64,000 nt of DNA from Morinoia aosen. Its lineage: Eukaryota > Arthropoda > Malacostraca > Amphipoda > Talitridae. Of the stretch, positions 46,346-57,232 are shown piece by piece (within the stretch, counting starts at the first letter, position 1; every line of letters begins with the position of its first letter). Both the position numbers and the translations under genes were made by a program. The stretch is taken from contig CM059570.1 of the NCBI GenBank assembly GCA_030386875.1, positions 29,751,422 through 29,815,421 on the forward strand, written 5' to 3'. The notes beneath the pieces are model-generated. The model was not told where the DNA came from and searched no databases. It saw only the letters and a list, made by a program, of their open reading frames with translations.

Positions 46346-46739
46346 ATTTATCTCAGTTTCTGATTTTGAGAAACCTTTAATTTACATTTTACTAACTTTG
46401 AACTCAGTCGACACTACAACCAGTTGAGCTTATTGCAATTTTGAAGATCCCCCATATATTAAACTTCCGAGTGGCGTCAGAAGAGATACTCTACATTAGG
46501 TCTTATATTCCCTAAATTTGAATACGCAGTCGACTATTCTCTTCATAAACCCTCGCTTCCTACAAAGCTCAATTACACATGGCTGGATTTCGATGTAATA
46601 TCAACGAGAAGAAAATGTCGAGACTAACACACTCGAATTTTTACTTGTCTAATAAAATGGAGGCCGTCTACAAAATTGTCTTCTGGGTTTAGCAATAGAG
46701 CTCATCGCTAAAGTGGTCTTTCCATTTACCACACTGGCT
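46346..46739. other. Intron sequence, no gene recognised
   Basis: Unique sequence between the array and the inverted-repeat element. Confidence 0.5.
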
Positions 46740-47870
46740 GTGGCAGGTAAAACTGAAGTTCAATATTCATTTCGAATTTAAAGTCACTTGTATTAAAATA
46801 TGTTGAAAATAGCTAATATTAACTGAATCGTGCCTTCATTTAGTTATGGTTTAGTATCAACGAAAATTGAATTTGTGACTACTGGTCGGTCTGCAGCATT
46901 ATGAAAACGTTCTCAGTGACCACCGGTCCTCACATTGTTGCGGTTAGCGTTAAGCCTAATATTCCAGAAAGCAAATATTTCTCCTTTGACAGAGCATCTC
47001 CTTCAAACATGCAGGTTTTCCTTATTCATGTGCATTATTTTCTGAGTAACTTGCGGTATTCTTGTAGCTTCACCGGTAATTTTTAAACCACTTCTTTTTG
47101 TTTGCGTACGAGCGTTATTTTTCAATGACGTTTTCCATCTACGAGTGTTATTTTCTAACCACGAACTTCTCCACTTTACTATCGTTATTTTTTTAAATAC
47201 GAGCGTATTTTCCTCAGCTACGCTTGTCATTTGCTCAACATCTTTCATAATTTTGTCAATCCTTCGCGGTACTGTTGCAACTCTGTAAGAAGTATCACTT
47301 CAGAGTCACCGTATTACACACATTTACAGTACCTGTAACACAATTTTCCAATTCTTCAGATTTTTTCCCTTTTTGAACTCAATAAAACTAATGACGCCTG
47401 TCATCAAGTTTTGCGCCACTACTCGAAATGCCCAGCAATTTCCGGCGACATTCGACTGAGACAGCTGCAAGAGCTGGATATAATGCATTGCGTTCCGTAC
47501 CAATTTGCCAGAACCATTCAGTTCTGGAAACAGGCGACGATTTGTTTTTAAATTTTACTCTCGGGGAAACGTTCCGTATCAATTTACCTTATGCTAGGCT
47601 CTTGAAACAGGCGACGAACGTTCTAAAATTCAAACATTCACGTAGGAGAGCAAATAAATTTGTGACCTCTACACGTTGGTTGCGACGTGATCCGCCGGTG
47701 TACACGGAGGGAATTTTCCTAATGCTGCTGACCGACCAGTAGTCACGAACTCAATTTACGTAAATACTTGAACAAAGAGAGCACGATATTATTAATTATT
47801 GCTATTTTCAAAATTAGTCACAACAATAAGCTATAAATTTGAGTTGAATTAACGTGTTAAGCAACCACTC
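46740..47870. mobile_element. Inverted-repeat element W, about 1.1 kb
   Basis: The left arm (46740-46915) and right arm (47685-47870) are imperfect inverted repeats. Reverse-complemented right-arm words GTGACTACTGGTCGGTCAGC, AGCATTAGGAAAA and TTGAAAATAGCAATAATTAA pair with left-arm GTGACTACTGGTCGGTCTGC, AGCATTATGAAAA and TTGAAAATAGCTAATATTAA. The interior has no transposase frame; 47428-47742 is open but unrecognised, and 47090-47240 is a small diverged repeat. It is probably a non-autonomous DNA transposon. Borders and target duplication are not settled. Confidence 0.6.
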
Positions 47871-47969
47871 ACTGGTTTACTTCGTAAACGCGCGAGTCGA
47901 ATTCGTCACCTGCGAACAAGGAATGTCGAATAATCCTGCTCGAATTTTCAAATGTGGCATGGCTTCTCA

Positions 47970-48340
47970 CGTTATAGTTAAATCACAGAGCTCAAATATC
48001 AATAGGTTTTTGTTATGAAATACTAGTTTAATTAGAATGCAATTGAAAATAAAATTCGTTCATGTCAAATGAAATTAAAATTACATAAAATTTAATTTAC
48101 TTGAAATGAAGCTGAATACCAGTTTTTTCTGAGTCACAGAGCTCAAATACTGGTGGTTTTCATAATTAAAAACCAGTTGTTTAATTGAAATATAATTAAA
48201 ATTTTCAGTAAATTAAATTTAGTCAAAATAAAATTAAATTACATTGTTGTATTTTACCAGTTGTTCTTGTAATTTTACCCCAGAGTATAAACACCAATGG
48301 TTTTTACATTAAAGCACCAGGCAGTGAGAGTATCACTCTT
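47970..48340. repeat. Diverged repeat of about 150 bp, two to three copies
   Basis: AATCACAGAGCTCAAATATC and AGTCACAGAGCTCAAATACT both lead into GGTTTTxxTTA...ACCAGTTGTTTAATT-like sequence. A third, weaker copy follows near 48250. Confidence 0.65.
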
Positions 48341-48554
48341 GTGTTCTTACCCACAGCCGTACATGAAATTAAAAGAAATGTAATCCTTTCACTTTTTGTT
48401 GGCAATATTTGATAGACAGTGCGTGCCTATGTCGTTGTGTACGGTGAAATTTCCACGTAAGTTATTAGGCGCATTTCAAGTTTGAGGAAAACTTAATTTG
48501 CCTGAAGTTTTGCCGCGTAACAATAGAGGGACTCACTCCGAGGCATGATTTCCA

Positions 48555-48675
48555 CATAGGCCCACAAAAATCATTAGGCCTTCTGTTAGATAAAAATATT
48601 CGTACCTTATTAACACAGAAAGTACTTTGAACATTTTCGAATACTTATATTTCTTGTAAAGTGCTATTTTTCAGA
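48555..48675 (+). repeat. Dispersed repeat X, copy k, left half
   Basis: ATTAGGCCTTCTGTTAGATA (compare GGTAGGCCTTCTTTTTGTTG) and AAGTGCTATTTTTCAGA (compare CTGTCCTGTTTTTCAGC) fit the family. The copy is interrupted at CAGA by the Gypsy element and resumes at 59782. Confidence 0.65.
48672..48675. other. Left target-site duplicate of the Gypsy insertion (CAGA)
   Basis: The same four bases follow the other LTR at 59782-59785. Duplications of 4-5 bp are normal for Ty3/Gypsy integrases. Confidence 0.8.
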
Positions 48676-50025
48676 TGAATGAGTCGGGTTTTTCTTCCGC
48701 TCTCTTTTGCCTTATGGCCTTAAAGTTCATTTAATCCGCGTCAATCATGAAGTATATGATGATTTATAGTGAAGACACATCTGACAATACTATGTAATTC
48801 GGGTTATTTTCTGCCCGCTCCAAAGCTTAAGTGTCTTTCATTCATCTGCTGTTACTTTTCTGACAGACTCGCTCGGCAGAGCGTTACGTAATCATTTAGG
48901 GGTTAAGAGAGGTAGCGCTGATAGCTGCCACCACGAGGCGTATAGATAGCCTCGACTAAAATTAAAGGATTGGTTACGTTAACTCAGGTTGTCAATTTGG
49001 TAGCGATGGCTTATGGCCGGCACGTGTTTCTTATGCCCCTTTCGAGAGAGATGAGAGAGAGGATATATACGAGGCCCAGGTTTTTTCATTTATTGAGAGG
49101 AAGGCAAGTACGGATGGCAAGAGCACACGAGGTAAAAACACATATAAAATTTCGGGGGACAATACGACAATCACCTCACGATCTTCCTTCGATCGATTTC
49201 TCACGACAACAGACTGTGTACAAACAGCCAACACACGAGCCAAGAAATGTGCAACCACCGAAAGGCTGAGCCAAGGTAAGCGTATAGCAAACGCTTGAAA
49301 TTATGCGCCCTCAAACAAGTCCAAGGATTATCGTTGTTCGTGCCACGCTTTACTCGAACACAGCCTCTAAATTCAACACTTGCCGATATGGGCCTTTACT
49401 ATCAACTCAAATTCCTAAGTATCAAAACCGGCTGTTCGTCTTAATCCTCAACTGAACTCTAGAACGTCCGTTCACGACCACGGCTCTACACCGTCTGTCC
49501 TTTCCCGACTACCGCTCCGCACCAAGTGCCCTCCACTCGTCCTACTCCAATCCTGCTCGGACAGTGCTCACCCCTCCCAAAGGGGAGGGGGGTCACTGCA
49601 CGAGCCGGGCAGCAACGGGGCGAGAAGGTTCTGAGCTTCGCCTCCCTCCACCCAACCGGGGTGCGGCTGGGGGAGAGGGGTCCGGTCTCATGCCCCTGCC
49701 CGCCTCCCGTTACGGCAATTAAACGATGGTCCGCGGGACGGCGAGACTAAACTCAGCGCTCTGCGCCGTCGTATGAGGTTCCCACATTTTATAGTGCTGC
49801 GGTTGCCTAGGCCCGAGCGTCGAATTATCAGATTTAATGCGGGGAAGATTTCTCTTCTGAGAACATCCCCGATATATATTTCCCAAGACCATAGCACGAA
49901 AGCCGGTCGTTATTTTATGACCCGTGTAATATGAGATCCAGCCTTCACATCAATTATACTTTTTCGCCCGGCAACGCCAACGGCAAAGATGGGATGAATC
50001 TGACTTCATACCCTGACTTTATACA
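48676..50025 (-). repeat. 3' LTR of the Gypsy element (1350 bp)
   Basis: Read on the - strand it starts TGTATAAAGT and ends CATTCA (TG...CA). It is nearly identical to 58430-59781. Differences I can see are five substitutions and a G run of 6 against 8 near 49595. The 99-codon + frame at 48970 exists in both LTRs only because they are copies. Confidence 0.96.
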
Positions 50026-50035
50026 CCCTTCCCCC
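50026..50035 (-). promoter_or_regulatory. Polypurine tract
   Basis: The - strand reads GGGGGAAGGG directly before the 3' LTR start TG. This is the expected position of the primer for plus-strand DNA synthesis. Confidence 0.88.
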
Positions 50036-52818
50036 ACTAACGCAAAAAGAAATTATGTAATAATTTCTTTTTTCTATGTCTTGGCCTCAGTGCATTTCTA
50101 ACCCGACTGGCGAACACTGATACAACCTGACATCAAATTACAATGCAACACAATACAACATGACATCAATTACATATCACAAAAAAAAACTAGGACGGCG
50201 ACCACAACTCGCTCGCCTATGCTTCGGCCATTTTCACATAATATTGGCCTCCCTCGGGTCTGTGGAGGCGAGCTCTTCGGCCTCCGGCATTGTCGTCGTC
50301 TGCTTCCAGGGGAAATCCCCTTTTAGCCTTCCATTGTGAGGAGAAATTCGCTCCCTCTTAGTGTTTCCTTCCATATATAGTATGGAAAGACCGAAACCGA
50401 GGATATTCGCTTGTTCGCGGTCCTGGCCTCGATCTCTCCGTCGTTTCGGGGCACAACTAAATGCTGCAGCAAGTTGCTGAGGGTCGCCTCGGTCAGGCGT
50501 TTGTCCGGCTTCGGGACGAAGTGGACAATGAGCGCTCGACCCTCCAGGGTCGCGGCCGCCCGTCCCCAGTCCGTCTCGGCCGAGACGGTCGCCAGACTCC
50601 CGTCTGGTAGCCACAACGACGTCTCGTAGTTGCGCGCTGCGACGTATGTCCCGAGCTGGCGCACCACCTCGCTCGGCCTCCGTCTCCGCCCTCGATGCAT
50701 GTACGTCGCCGTTTCCTACGGCACACGGTCGGGCATTAATTTTGTTACATGGGTTAGATATCAATATAGAGCCTATTTTCAAAAATTTTCCTTTCTTCGC
50801 CTCATAATGAGCGCGTATGTTACATGATGAATGATATATGATTTTGGGATTCATGAACCTAACAAGTCCTAGCAGACTTGAATGACTAAGTCCCCGCACT
50901 CCTGCACACTATACAGCACATACTCCTGCACACGTTACCGCACATACTCTGACAACACACACACCTCCTGTTCATTTGTCTTTCACTCGTGGTGCAGGTC
51001 CTTATGATTAAATGATGAGAATTGTTCCTACTTCCTATTCTTTCCGTGTCAGCTGACTGTTTTTTTTTTGTTACTGAATGGCATTTGCTGATCTCTCGTG
51101 AAAAGCAGCCTAGATTTTCGTATCGTTTGCAATACTCAGGCGTCCCTTGTTTGCATTTATATTTTATGTACCAGTCGCACACGACTTATCTTTTTAATCT
51201 TCAAATCTCATGGTATCGGTAACCGCTGCGATGCCTCAAGCATTGCGCACATGCCTCTGGATGGCCCATCAATCCCTCTCAGTCATGCTTCACGCCGTAT
51301 CACTCCAACGCTCATTAGCAGACCAGGCATTCATAACGCTCTCCACAGTTCACGCACGTGTTTCCTCCGCGCAGGAGTGTTCCCGATCTTACCATTGCCG
51401 AATGCCTCTCCGTCTCTCTTACGTCGACCGCAGTTCCGGTCCGTCTCCGTTGGAGGCCGCTGTGGTGCTGGTTTAGCACCGCGCACACGCCCGCACCTCG
51501 CTCGCTGTCGCCTTCCTGAAAATCTTCAAAATAACCTTAGTACATTTATCATTAAATATTTCAGCTCTAGCGTCGGTTCGGTGCTGTTCACGCTCTGATT
51601 TCTCAGCACAGGAGCCGTCCATCTCTGTTATCTATATTCTTTTTGCTCATCTCTATTTATTTTGTTCTCCCATCTATCTCGTAATTAGCATCGCACACGA
51701 ATCGCTGTGCGCTTCTCTCTGCTCAGACTGCCTTCCCTAATCTCCGGCGTGTCGCCGCTCATATTACATGCGTGCCAGCGTGGAACGCATCCCAAATTTT
51801 ATGGTCCATCTGTGGCTGTATTGTCTCGTGGCTTACGCCTCGAGTCTCTGCCTCGCAAGTGCTCGTCCAGCCTGCCTTCCCACACAAAGCTACATTATTA
51901 TTAAAGAGCAGTATTTGCTAACTTATACTATGTCCGTACTGGGACTTGATTAAATATAGTGTCTCGGTATAAGTTCTGCACAGCTCTCAGGGGTTCTGCT
52001 ATTCGAGCCGTTATTATCGGTCTCTAATCAGTTCCGGCTCAGGTTTCCTTCTTCGAAATGGAGCAAGACTCATCCCCAGATAATTTCAACTCGCCGTCTC
52101 TCTTCTGAGCGACTGCATTGTGCCTATTGGTCTTTGTCTTAAACATCATTTGAAGCAATAAAATTTTTAAATTTTTTCCTCCCCCCCCGACGATACAGGA
52201 AAATTCCTTTTCCAGGAATTTTTCACCCCAAACAGCACAATGCACAGTAAGGATAACTCTACTTCCCATCCAAGTTGCGGACTTTTCAAATCTACACCTG
52301 AAAGGCAATTTTTATTAGTAAGACTGTACTTATCAATACTACCAAAAAAAATGAAAATTTCGTCAAGTACGCCACTATAATATGTATGCTGAGTCTCTAC
52401 TAGCCTCTTTTCTGCGCGTCGCACTCGCTTCAGGCGGTTGAGCTCATCTTTTCCAGGCTCGGCTTGAGATCCTTTATGCCTCTCGATTTTATGACTCGTC
52501 CTGTGCCGGCTCTAAAGCTCTGCGCACAGTCGCTCGTGCTGGCTGCTAGCATTCCTAAAAGTTATTTGCCTAGCAGTCGACTACTCAGAAGTTTTCCTGC
52601 CAACCTAGTTGTTGCTAAGCTATTCTGTAAAGGAATTAGATTAGTGCTTATCTACTACTTATTTGCTAGGTTTAATCTGAAAAGAAAATTAGATTAGTCA
52701 GCTTATCTACCTACTTATTTGCTAGGTTAATCTGAAAAAGAACATGAAATTAGTAGGCTTATCTACTCTCTACTTGTTACATAGTAGTTTTGCTCATGTT
52801 ATCTTCTCCTCTACTCCT
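50036..52818 (-). other. Long 3' internal region of the Gypsy element
   Basis: There are 2.8 kb between the integrase stop and the purine tract, unusually long. Apart from the ORF at 50323-50700 it has no recognisable coding signature. Near 52655-52770, CTTATCTAC...TTTGCTAGGTTTAATCTGAA repeats about twice. Confidence 0.7.
50323..50700 (-). CDS. Accessory ORF of the Gypsy element, unknown (125 codons)
   Basis: ATG at 50700 to a stop at 50323. The product starts MHRGRRRRPSEVV, then has VAARNYETSLWLPDGSLATV, DWGRAAATLEGRALIVHFVP and LTEATLSNLLQHLV. There is no signal peptide, membrane segment or zinc finger, and I do not recognise the family. It lies in a GC-rich island between pol and the 3' LTR, in the sense of the element, where some LTR elements carry an extra gene. 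A second - frame (50234-50899) overlaps it, and open frames also exist on +, so high GC could explain part of the openness. Another possibility is captured host sequence. Confidence 0.4.
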   Translation of the reverse strand: MHRGRRRRPSEVVRQLGTYVAARNYETSLWLPDGSLATVSAETDWGRAAATLEGRALIVHFVPKPDKRLTEATLSNLLQHLVVPRNDGEIEARTANKRISSVSVFPYYIWKETLRGSEFLLTMEG

Positions 52819-54873
52819 CTACTCTTCTACCGGACCGGCGGATCTTAGAGCGTAAGGATGTCTAGCTGCCGGGGTGGGTAGGGGTGAGGGTGCTTCAGGC
52901 CTTGTTACATAGATGTCGTCATCGCTGCTTTCCGAATCGCTATCGTCGTGACGTACTTCGGTGACGTGCTCGACGCTCCTCCCATTTCTTCGAGGACGCT
53001 CGTCTTGTATTACTATTGTTTCCTCGGGCTGAAATGACGCGGGCTTAAGTCTATTTCTGTGGACCGTTATCTCATGTCGGCGGCCGTGGACTTGTCGTAT
53101 TACGACGTTCATCGGTGTTGGAAGGGCCTGAATTCTGTACGGGCCTAACCAATTAGGTTGGAATTTACCCATCGCCTTGTTTCTTCCTGCTGTATTCCGT
53201 AGGAATACGCAGTCACCGACTCTAAGTTCCTTATCTCTCACGCGCTGATATCTCACATTTTTGTCATGTGCATTTCGGCTTGCTGACATCGCGTTTTCGA
53301 ACGCAATTTGCAATCTGGCAAAAGCGGCGTGAGGAAAGTTCTCCTCCAAAGCATAGTTTAGTATCCTGGGCTGCAGAATATCAGACAGTGGCAAAGGAGC
53401 GTCGCGTCCATGGAACAAAAAGTACGGTGTGTTGTCTACCGAGGCATGATACGAACAGTTTAGGGCGAGCGTGGCGAAAGGTAGCTGCTCGTCCCATGAT
53501 GCGAGATCCTTTTCCACTGTTGCGGCCAACGTTGTCTTTATCAACTTGTTGAAGGCTTCCGTCATACCGTTACTGGCTGGGTGGAAGGCCGTGGTGAAAT
53601 GCAACTTGGACTTCAAAATGCGGCACATTTCTTGGAAATTTTGGGCGGTAAACTCCGTACCTCGATCTGACACGATGTGTTCCGGACAGCCATACCTGCA
53701 TACATAGTCCATGAACGCTCGCGCTACTGTTTCGCTCTTCTTATCGCGCAGTGGGTTTGCCTGCACGTGTCTAGAGAAGTGGCACACGATCGTCAGAATA
53801 TATCTATGTCCGGCCTGGGACTGTGTCAGCTCTCCAATGAGATCAATCCCCACCCTCTCTAATGGTCGTGAGACTGGCGGTAATTCTCCTATTTTTGCTT
53901 TGAGGCCCCCGTGCGGACTTCGTTTCTGACACGTCGTGCAGTTTTTCACGTGCTCTTGCACGTGTCGTGCCATATTTGGCCAAAAGAATAATTCTCTAGC
54001 ACGGTGGAGGGTCTTTTTCGCTCCAAAATGTCCGGAAATACGCGTATCGTGCGACATTATTAACGCGGGCTTTATTAGGGATTCGGGAATCACTGCACGT
54101 TTGCGAATGTCTCCATTGTCTTTAACTTCCAGGTAGAAAAGACAGTTTTTGTCCAGCACGAAATCCTTATACTGGCTCGGATCTGTCACCATTCCGCCTT
54201 TTCCTTCCAATGCGTTGATGACCTTGGCCCAGTGCTGTGCTTTGCGCTGCTCCATACCTACCTTTTCCGCACAGAAAACTTCGTACGGGTCCAGCGCTTC
54301 CGTCACGGTCGGGCGGACGGCTGCCACTCCGCGTGAGAGCGTATCTGGAATCACATTCTCCTTGCCGGGCCTATACGAAATTTCATATTCGAACTGTGAC
54401 AGTAGCACTGCCCAGCGGGCGATCCGTGGAATGGTAGCTTTGTATTGGAACAAATATCGCAGCGGCTGATGGTCTGTTAGGATCTGAAACTTCCGACCGT
54501 AGAGGTATCGAGCAAAATGGCGGACGTTTTCCACAATAGCTAAAGCTTCTCTTTCGGTGGTAGAGTACCGGGTCTCTGCCGGTGTAAATTTCCGTGAATA
54601 GTATGCTATCGGGTGATCCAGGCCGTCCTTTTCTTGCGTCAGTACTCCTCCCAGAGCGACATCACTGGCGTCGGTATGCAGCCTGAACGGTCGCTCGAAA
54701 TTTGGGTAACCCAACACCGGCGCTTCAGCTAGAGCCGATTTGAGCGCGTCGAATGCGGCCTGATGCTCGTCCGTCCACACAAATTTTGCACACTTCTTAG
54801 TCAATGCCGTCAAAAGTGTGACGCGTTCAGAGAAGTTTGGTATGTGTCTTCGATAGTAGCCTGCCATTCCCAA
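52819..54873 (-). pseudogene. pol: Gypsy pol, RNase H-integrase part (684 codons), split from RT by a frameshift
   Basis: The frame begins in the RT/RNase H connection (GMAGYYRRHIPNF). RNase H follows with D68 in RLHTDASD, E109 in TEREAL, D134 in LTDHQP and D177 near the end. The integrase zinc-binding region has H275, H282, C312 and C315 (NCTTCQK). The catalytic core has D344 (VGID), D403 (VSDRGTEF) and E439 (GMTEAFN), with the D-35-E spacing intact. A GPY/F-type module (WLGPYRI) follows, and an acidic tail ends ...YALRSAG. All key residues are present and there is no internal stop. The first ATG here is incidental, because the natural protein would continue from the upstream RT frame. Confidence 0.93.
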
Positions 54874-56279
54874 ATTCTTCGTACATCTTTCGGTTTTTTC
54901 GGTGGTAACAGCTCGCGAATGGCCGTGATTTTCCTTTGGTCAACTTGAATTCCGTCCTTCGAGACAACATGACCCAAATACTCGATGGATGGTTTGGCAA
55001 AGCTGCACTTTTTCAGTGAAATATTTAGTCCTGACTTTTGAAGGAGAGCGAGAACTTCTTCCAAATGAGCGATGTGATCCTCAAACGTCTTCGAAAATAC
55101 CACTACGTCGTCTATGAAGACGGAGCTCGTTTTTCCAATCACTGGCTCCAATACTCGATTGACTAAACGCTGGAATGTGGCCGGCGCTGTAGTCAATCCG
55201 AATGGCATCCTCTTGAATCGGTACTGAGCCGACTCAGTAGCAAATGCTGTCTTGTCGCGGTCTGCTTCCGCGACAGGAATCTGCCAGTAGCCTGATTTCA
55301 AGTCTATTGCTGAGAAGTAGCATGCGCCTCCAAGGGACTCCAAAATTTGCTCGATCCGTGGCATTGGGTATTTATCTGCGAGCGTGACTTCATTAATTCG
55401 TCGAAAATCAACACAAAATCTATGCGTGCCGTCCTTCTTTTTGATGAGGAGCACCGGAGATGCCCACGCGCTCGCTGATGGCTCAATTACGTCCATTTTT
55501 AACATATTCTGCACTTGTTCTTCGATTGCTGCGCGTGTTGCTTGGGGTAGCGGCCACTGTTTCGTAGCAATCGGCGCCGCGTTCCTGGTGTCAATTCGAT
55601 GTGGGAGCAAGTCACATCGTCCTAAATCTTGCTCATGCTGAGAAATGGCTGGCGCATACTTACCGATGAGCGCTAACAAGCTCTCACGCTGCTGCGTGTG
55701 CAGATGCTCTAGGCTTGGTACTTCCGCCTCGGGTAGCTCGTCGGTTATACCATACTCACCATCGTCACTGCTCACTGTTGGTAGCACCGCCGCGACCTCA
55801 GACTGTCGCATACTTACCCTTTTTCTTTGTCTGATCAAATTGATCGACTCTCCGGCATACTTACCGTCCTTAAATGCATACGAATGACCGTTCACGATCA
55901 CTCTACTACCATATCTACTGGTCATGTCCAGCGTCACCTTACCTATGCGCTGGAGTAAATCGAGCCCTACTAGTATGTCTCCTGGATAATTTCCGACCTG
56001 CGCCACTATTGTGTTGTGTACATACGTTTTACCTCCTATCTTAATGTTCAGCGCGATTCTGCCCCGCACATCTATTTCTGCGCCACTTACTGTACTTAAC
56101 TTTAGCTTGGCCGTCTTTATTCTTACTGTACCTGATCCTGCCGACACAATTTGTTCAGCCGTTTCCGGCCTTATTAGACAGCACACCGATCCGGTGTCCA
56201 GGAATGCTTCGCAGTCTTGTTCATTCACTTTTATTTTTATGATCGGCTTTGTCTCGTGTGCATCGACAGGCGGGGCTAG
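54810..56279 (-). pseudogene. pol: Gypsy pol, protease-reverse transcriptase part, ends in a frameshift
   Basis: This frame is in -1 relation to gag and is open from the slippery site. It has no ATG at its start, as expected for a frameshift product. Counting from the GTG at 56228, the aspartic protease has DTGS at 11-14 and ILVGLD near 85-90. RT shows ASPVLLIKKKDG, CVDFRRIN, AIDLKSGYWQI (catalytic D309), MPFGLTTAP and FIDDVVVF (catalytic D373 and D374; F instead of the usual Y before IDD). The RT tail YLGHVVSKDGI is intact. The frame leaves the family consensus at about 54872-54877, where a short T run seems one base too short, and runs on out of frame to a stop at 54810. RNase H and integrase continue in the other frame. 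Confidence 0.93.
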
Positions 56280-57232
56280 TTTTTTATATTAGGCGGGCCT
56301 TGTGCGTATCGCCACGGTGTGTTGTTATCCCCGTTGAAACTCCGATGGGCTGCGTGGTTCGGGCCTTGTGCCTCGCCTAACTGTCGGTTCGGCTGGGCTG
56401 GGTTTTGTGACCGCCACTGTGCCCTACATTGTCTGGCCATATGGCCGGTTTGGCCACAATTGAAGCAGTTCATGGCTCTTCGTTGTACGTTCTGGGCAAA
56501 TGTATTTTGTCTCGGAATCACCGCTGGGTTGCGACACTCTCTCGAGAAATGGCCTATTTGGTTGCATGACCAGCATCTAGGTGGTGGCCGGGGTGGGGCG
56601 GCTTCTACTGCGTCTATCGTGCAGATCGGCCGGCGTGGTTTCTCGTCCTCCAGCATCCTTTCGCATTTCTGTGCCATCTTGACACAATCTGCGAGCCTTT
56701 CTGGTTCGTATGTTGCCATTGTCTTCTTCAATGCCGGGTCGAGACCATTGACAAACACGCTCGCCAAGAGCTTGTCGCGAGATGCTGTTTTTTGCAGCTC
56801 CACGATAACATGCGCCAAGGCAGCCGAGGCGGTCTCCAGTCGCGAAGCAAACTCCTCGATTGTGCCCCGGTTCATTTTTATTGCAGCCAGTTCCGCATGT
56901 GCATCCGTCAGCGAAATGCTCTTAAGGAAACGATCCTCAAGGCGTTTGGTCAGCTCCGTCAGATCGCATTCTTCGAGCTCGGGGTTTGAATCCAGGAAGT
57001 TTTCTGCGGTGTCGGTGCAGAGATATCTGATGACGTCAGCGCTTCGGGCGTCTGACCAGTTTTCTAGGTGTGCCCTTTTTTTCACTGTGTTGAGAAACTT
57101 CACCACGTTCGACTTTCCGTCGAATTTTGGCAGTTTGCCAAGCACTGGCCCGCTTGCCGCTGTTTGATCGGTTCCTGCGTCCTGTTTATTTGCAGCAGCA
57201 CTTCCCGAGTTACTATCTTCGTTCTTTCCCAT
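56276..57232 (-). CDS. gag: Gypsy Gag polyprotein with two zinc knuckles (318 codons)
   Basis: ATG at 57232 starts MGKNEDSNSG. A Gln/Asp/Ser-rich start is followed by a capsid-like region (KLPKFDGKSNVVKFLNTV to about residue 200). Then come two CX2CX4HX4C knuckles: C220-C223-H228-C233 (CWSCNQIGHFSREC) and C256-C259-H264-C269 (CFNCGQTGHMARQC). These would bind the element RNA in the virus-like particle. The stop (56276-56278) directly follows the slippery heptamer. The frame is undamaged, so this copy may still make Gag. Confidence 0.94.
   Translation of the reverse strand: MGKNEDSNSGSAAANKQDAGTDQTAASGPVLGKLPKFDGKSNVVKFLNTVKKRAHLENWSDARSADVIRYLCTDTAENFLDSNPELEECDLTELTKRLEDRFLKSISLTDAHAELAAIKMNRGTIEEFASRLETASAALAHVIVELQKTASRDKLLASVFVNGLDPALKKTMATYEPERLADCVKMAQKCERMLEDEKPRRPICTIDAVEAAPPRPPPRCWSCNQIGHFSRECRNPAVIPRQNTFAQNVQRRAMNCFNCGQTGHMARQCRAQWRSQNPAQPNRQLGEAQGPNHAAHRSFNGDNNTPWRYAQGPPNIKN
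56279..56285 (-). promoter_or_regulatory. -1 ribosomal frameshift site A AAA AAC
   Basis: On the - strand the last two gag codons before TAG are AAA AAC preceded by A, a canonical X XXY YYZ heptamer in the correct phase. Slipping back one base enters exactly the pol frame, which is open at this point and lacks its own ATG. Whether a stimulatory structure follows was not assessed. Confidence 0.85.

Noticed and set aside
48970..49269. 99-codon + frame, also found at 58724-59023
   Set aside because: It appears twice only because it lies in the two LTRs. It is antisense to the element and has no recognisable motif.
56319..57167. 282-codon + frame
   Set aside because: It is the antisense shadow of gag, which has clear zinc knuckles on the other strand.
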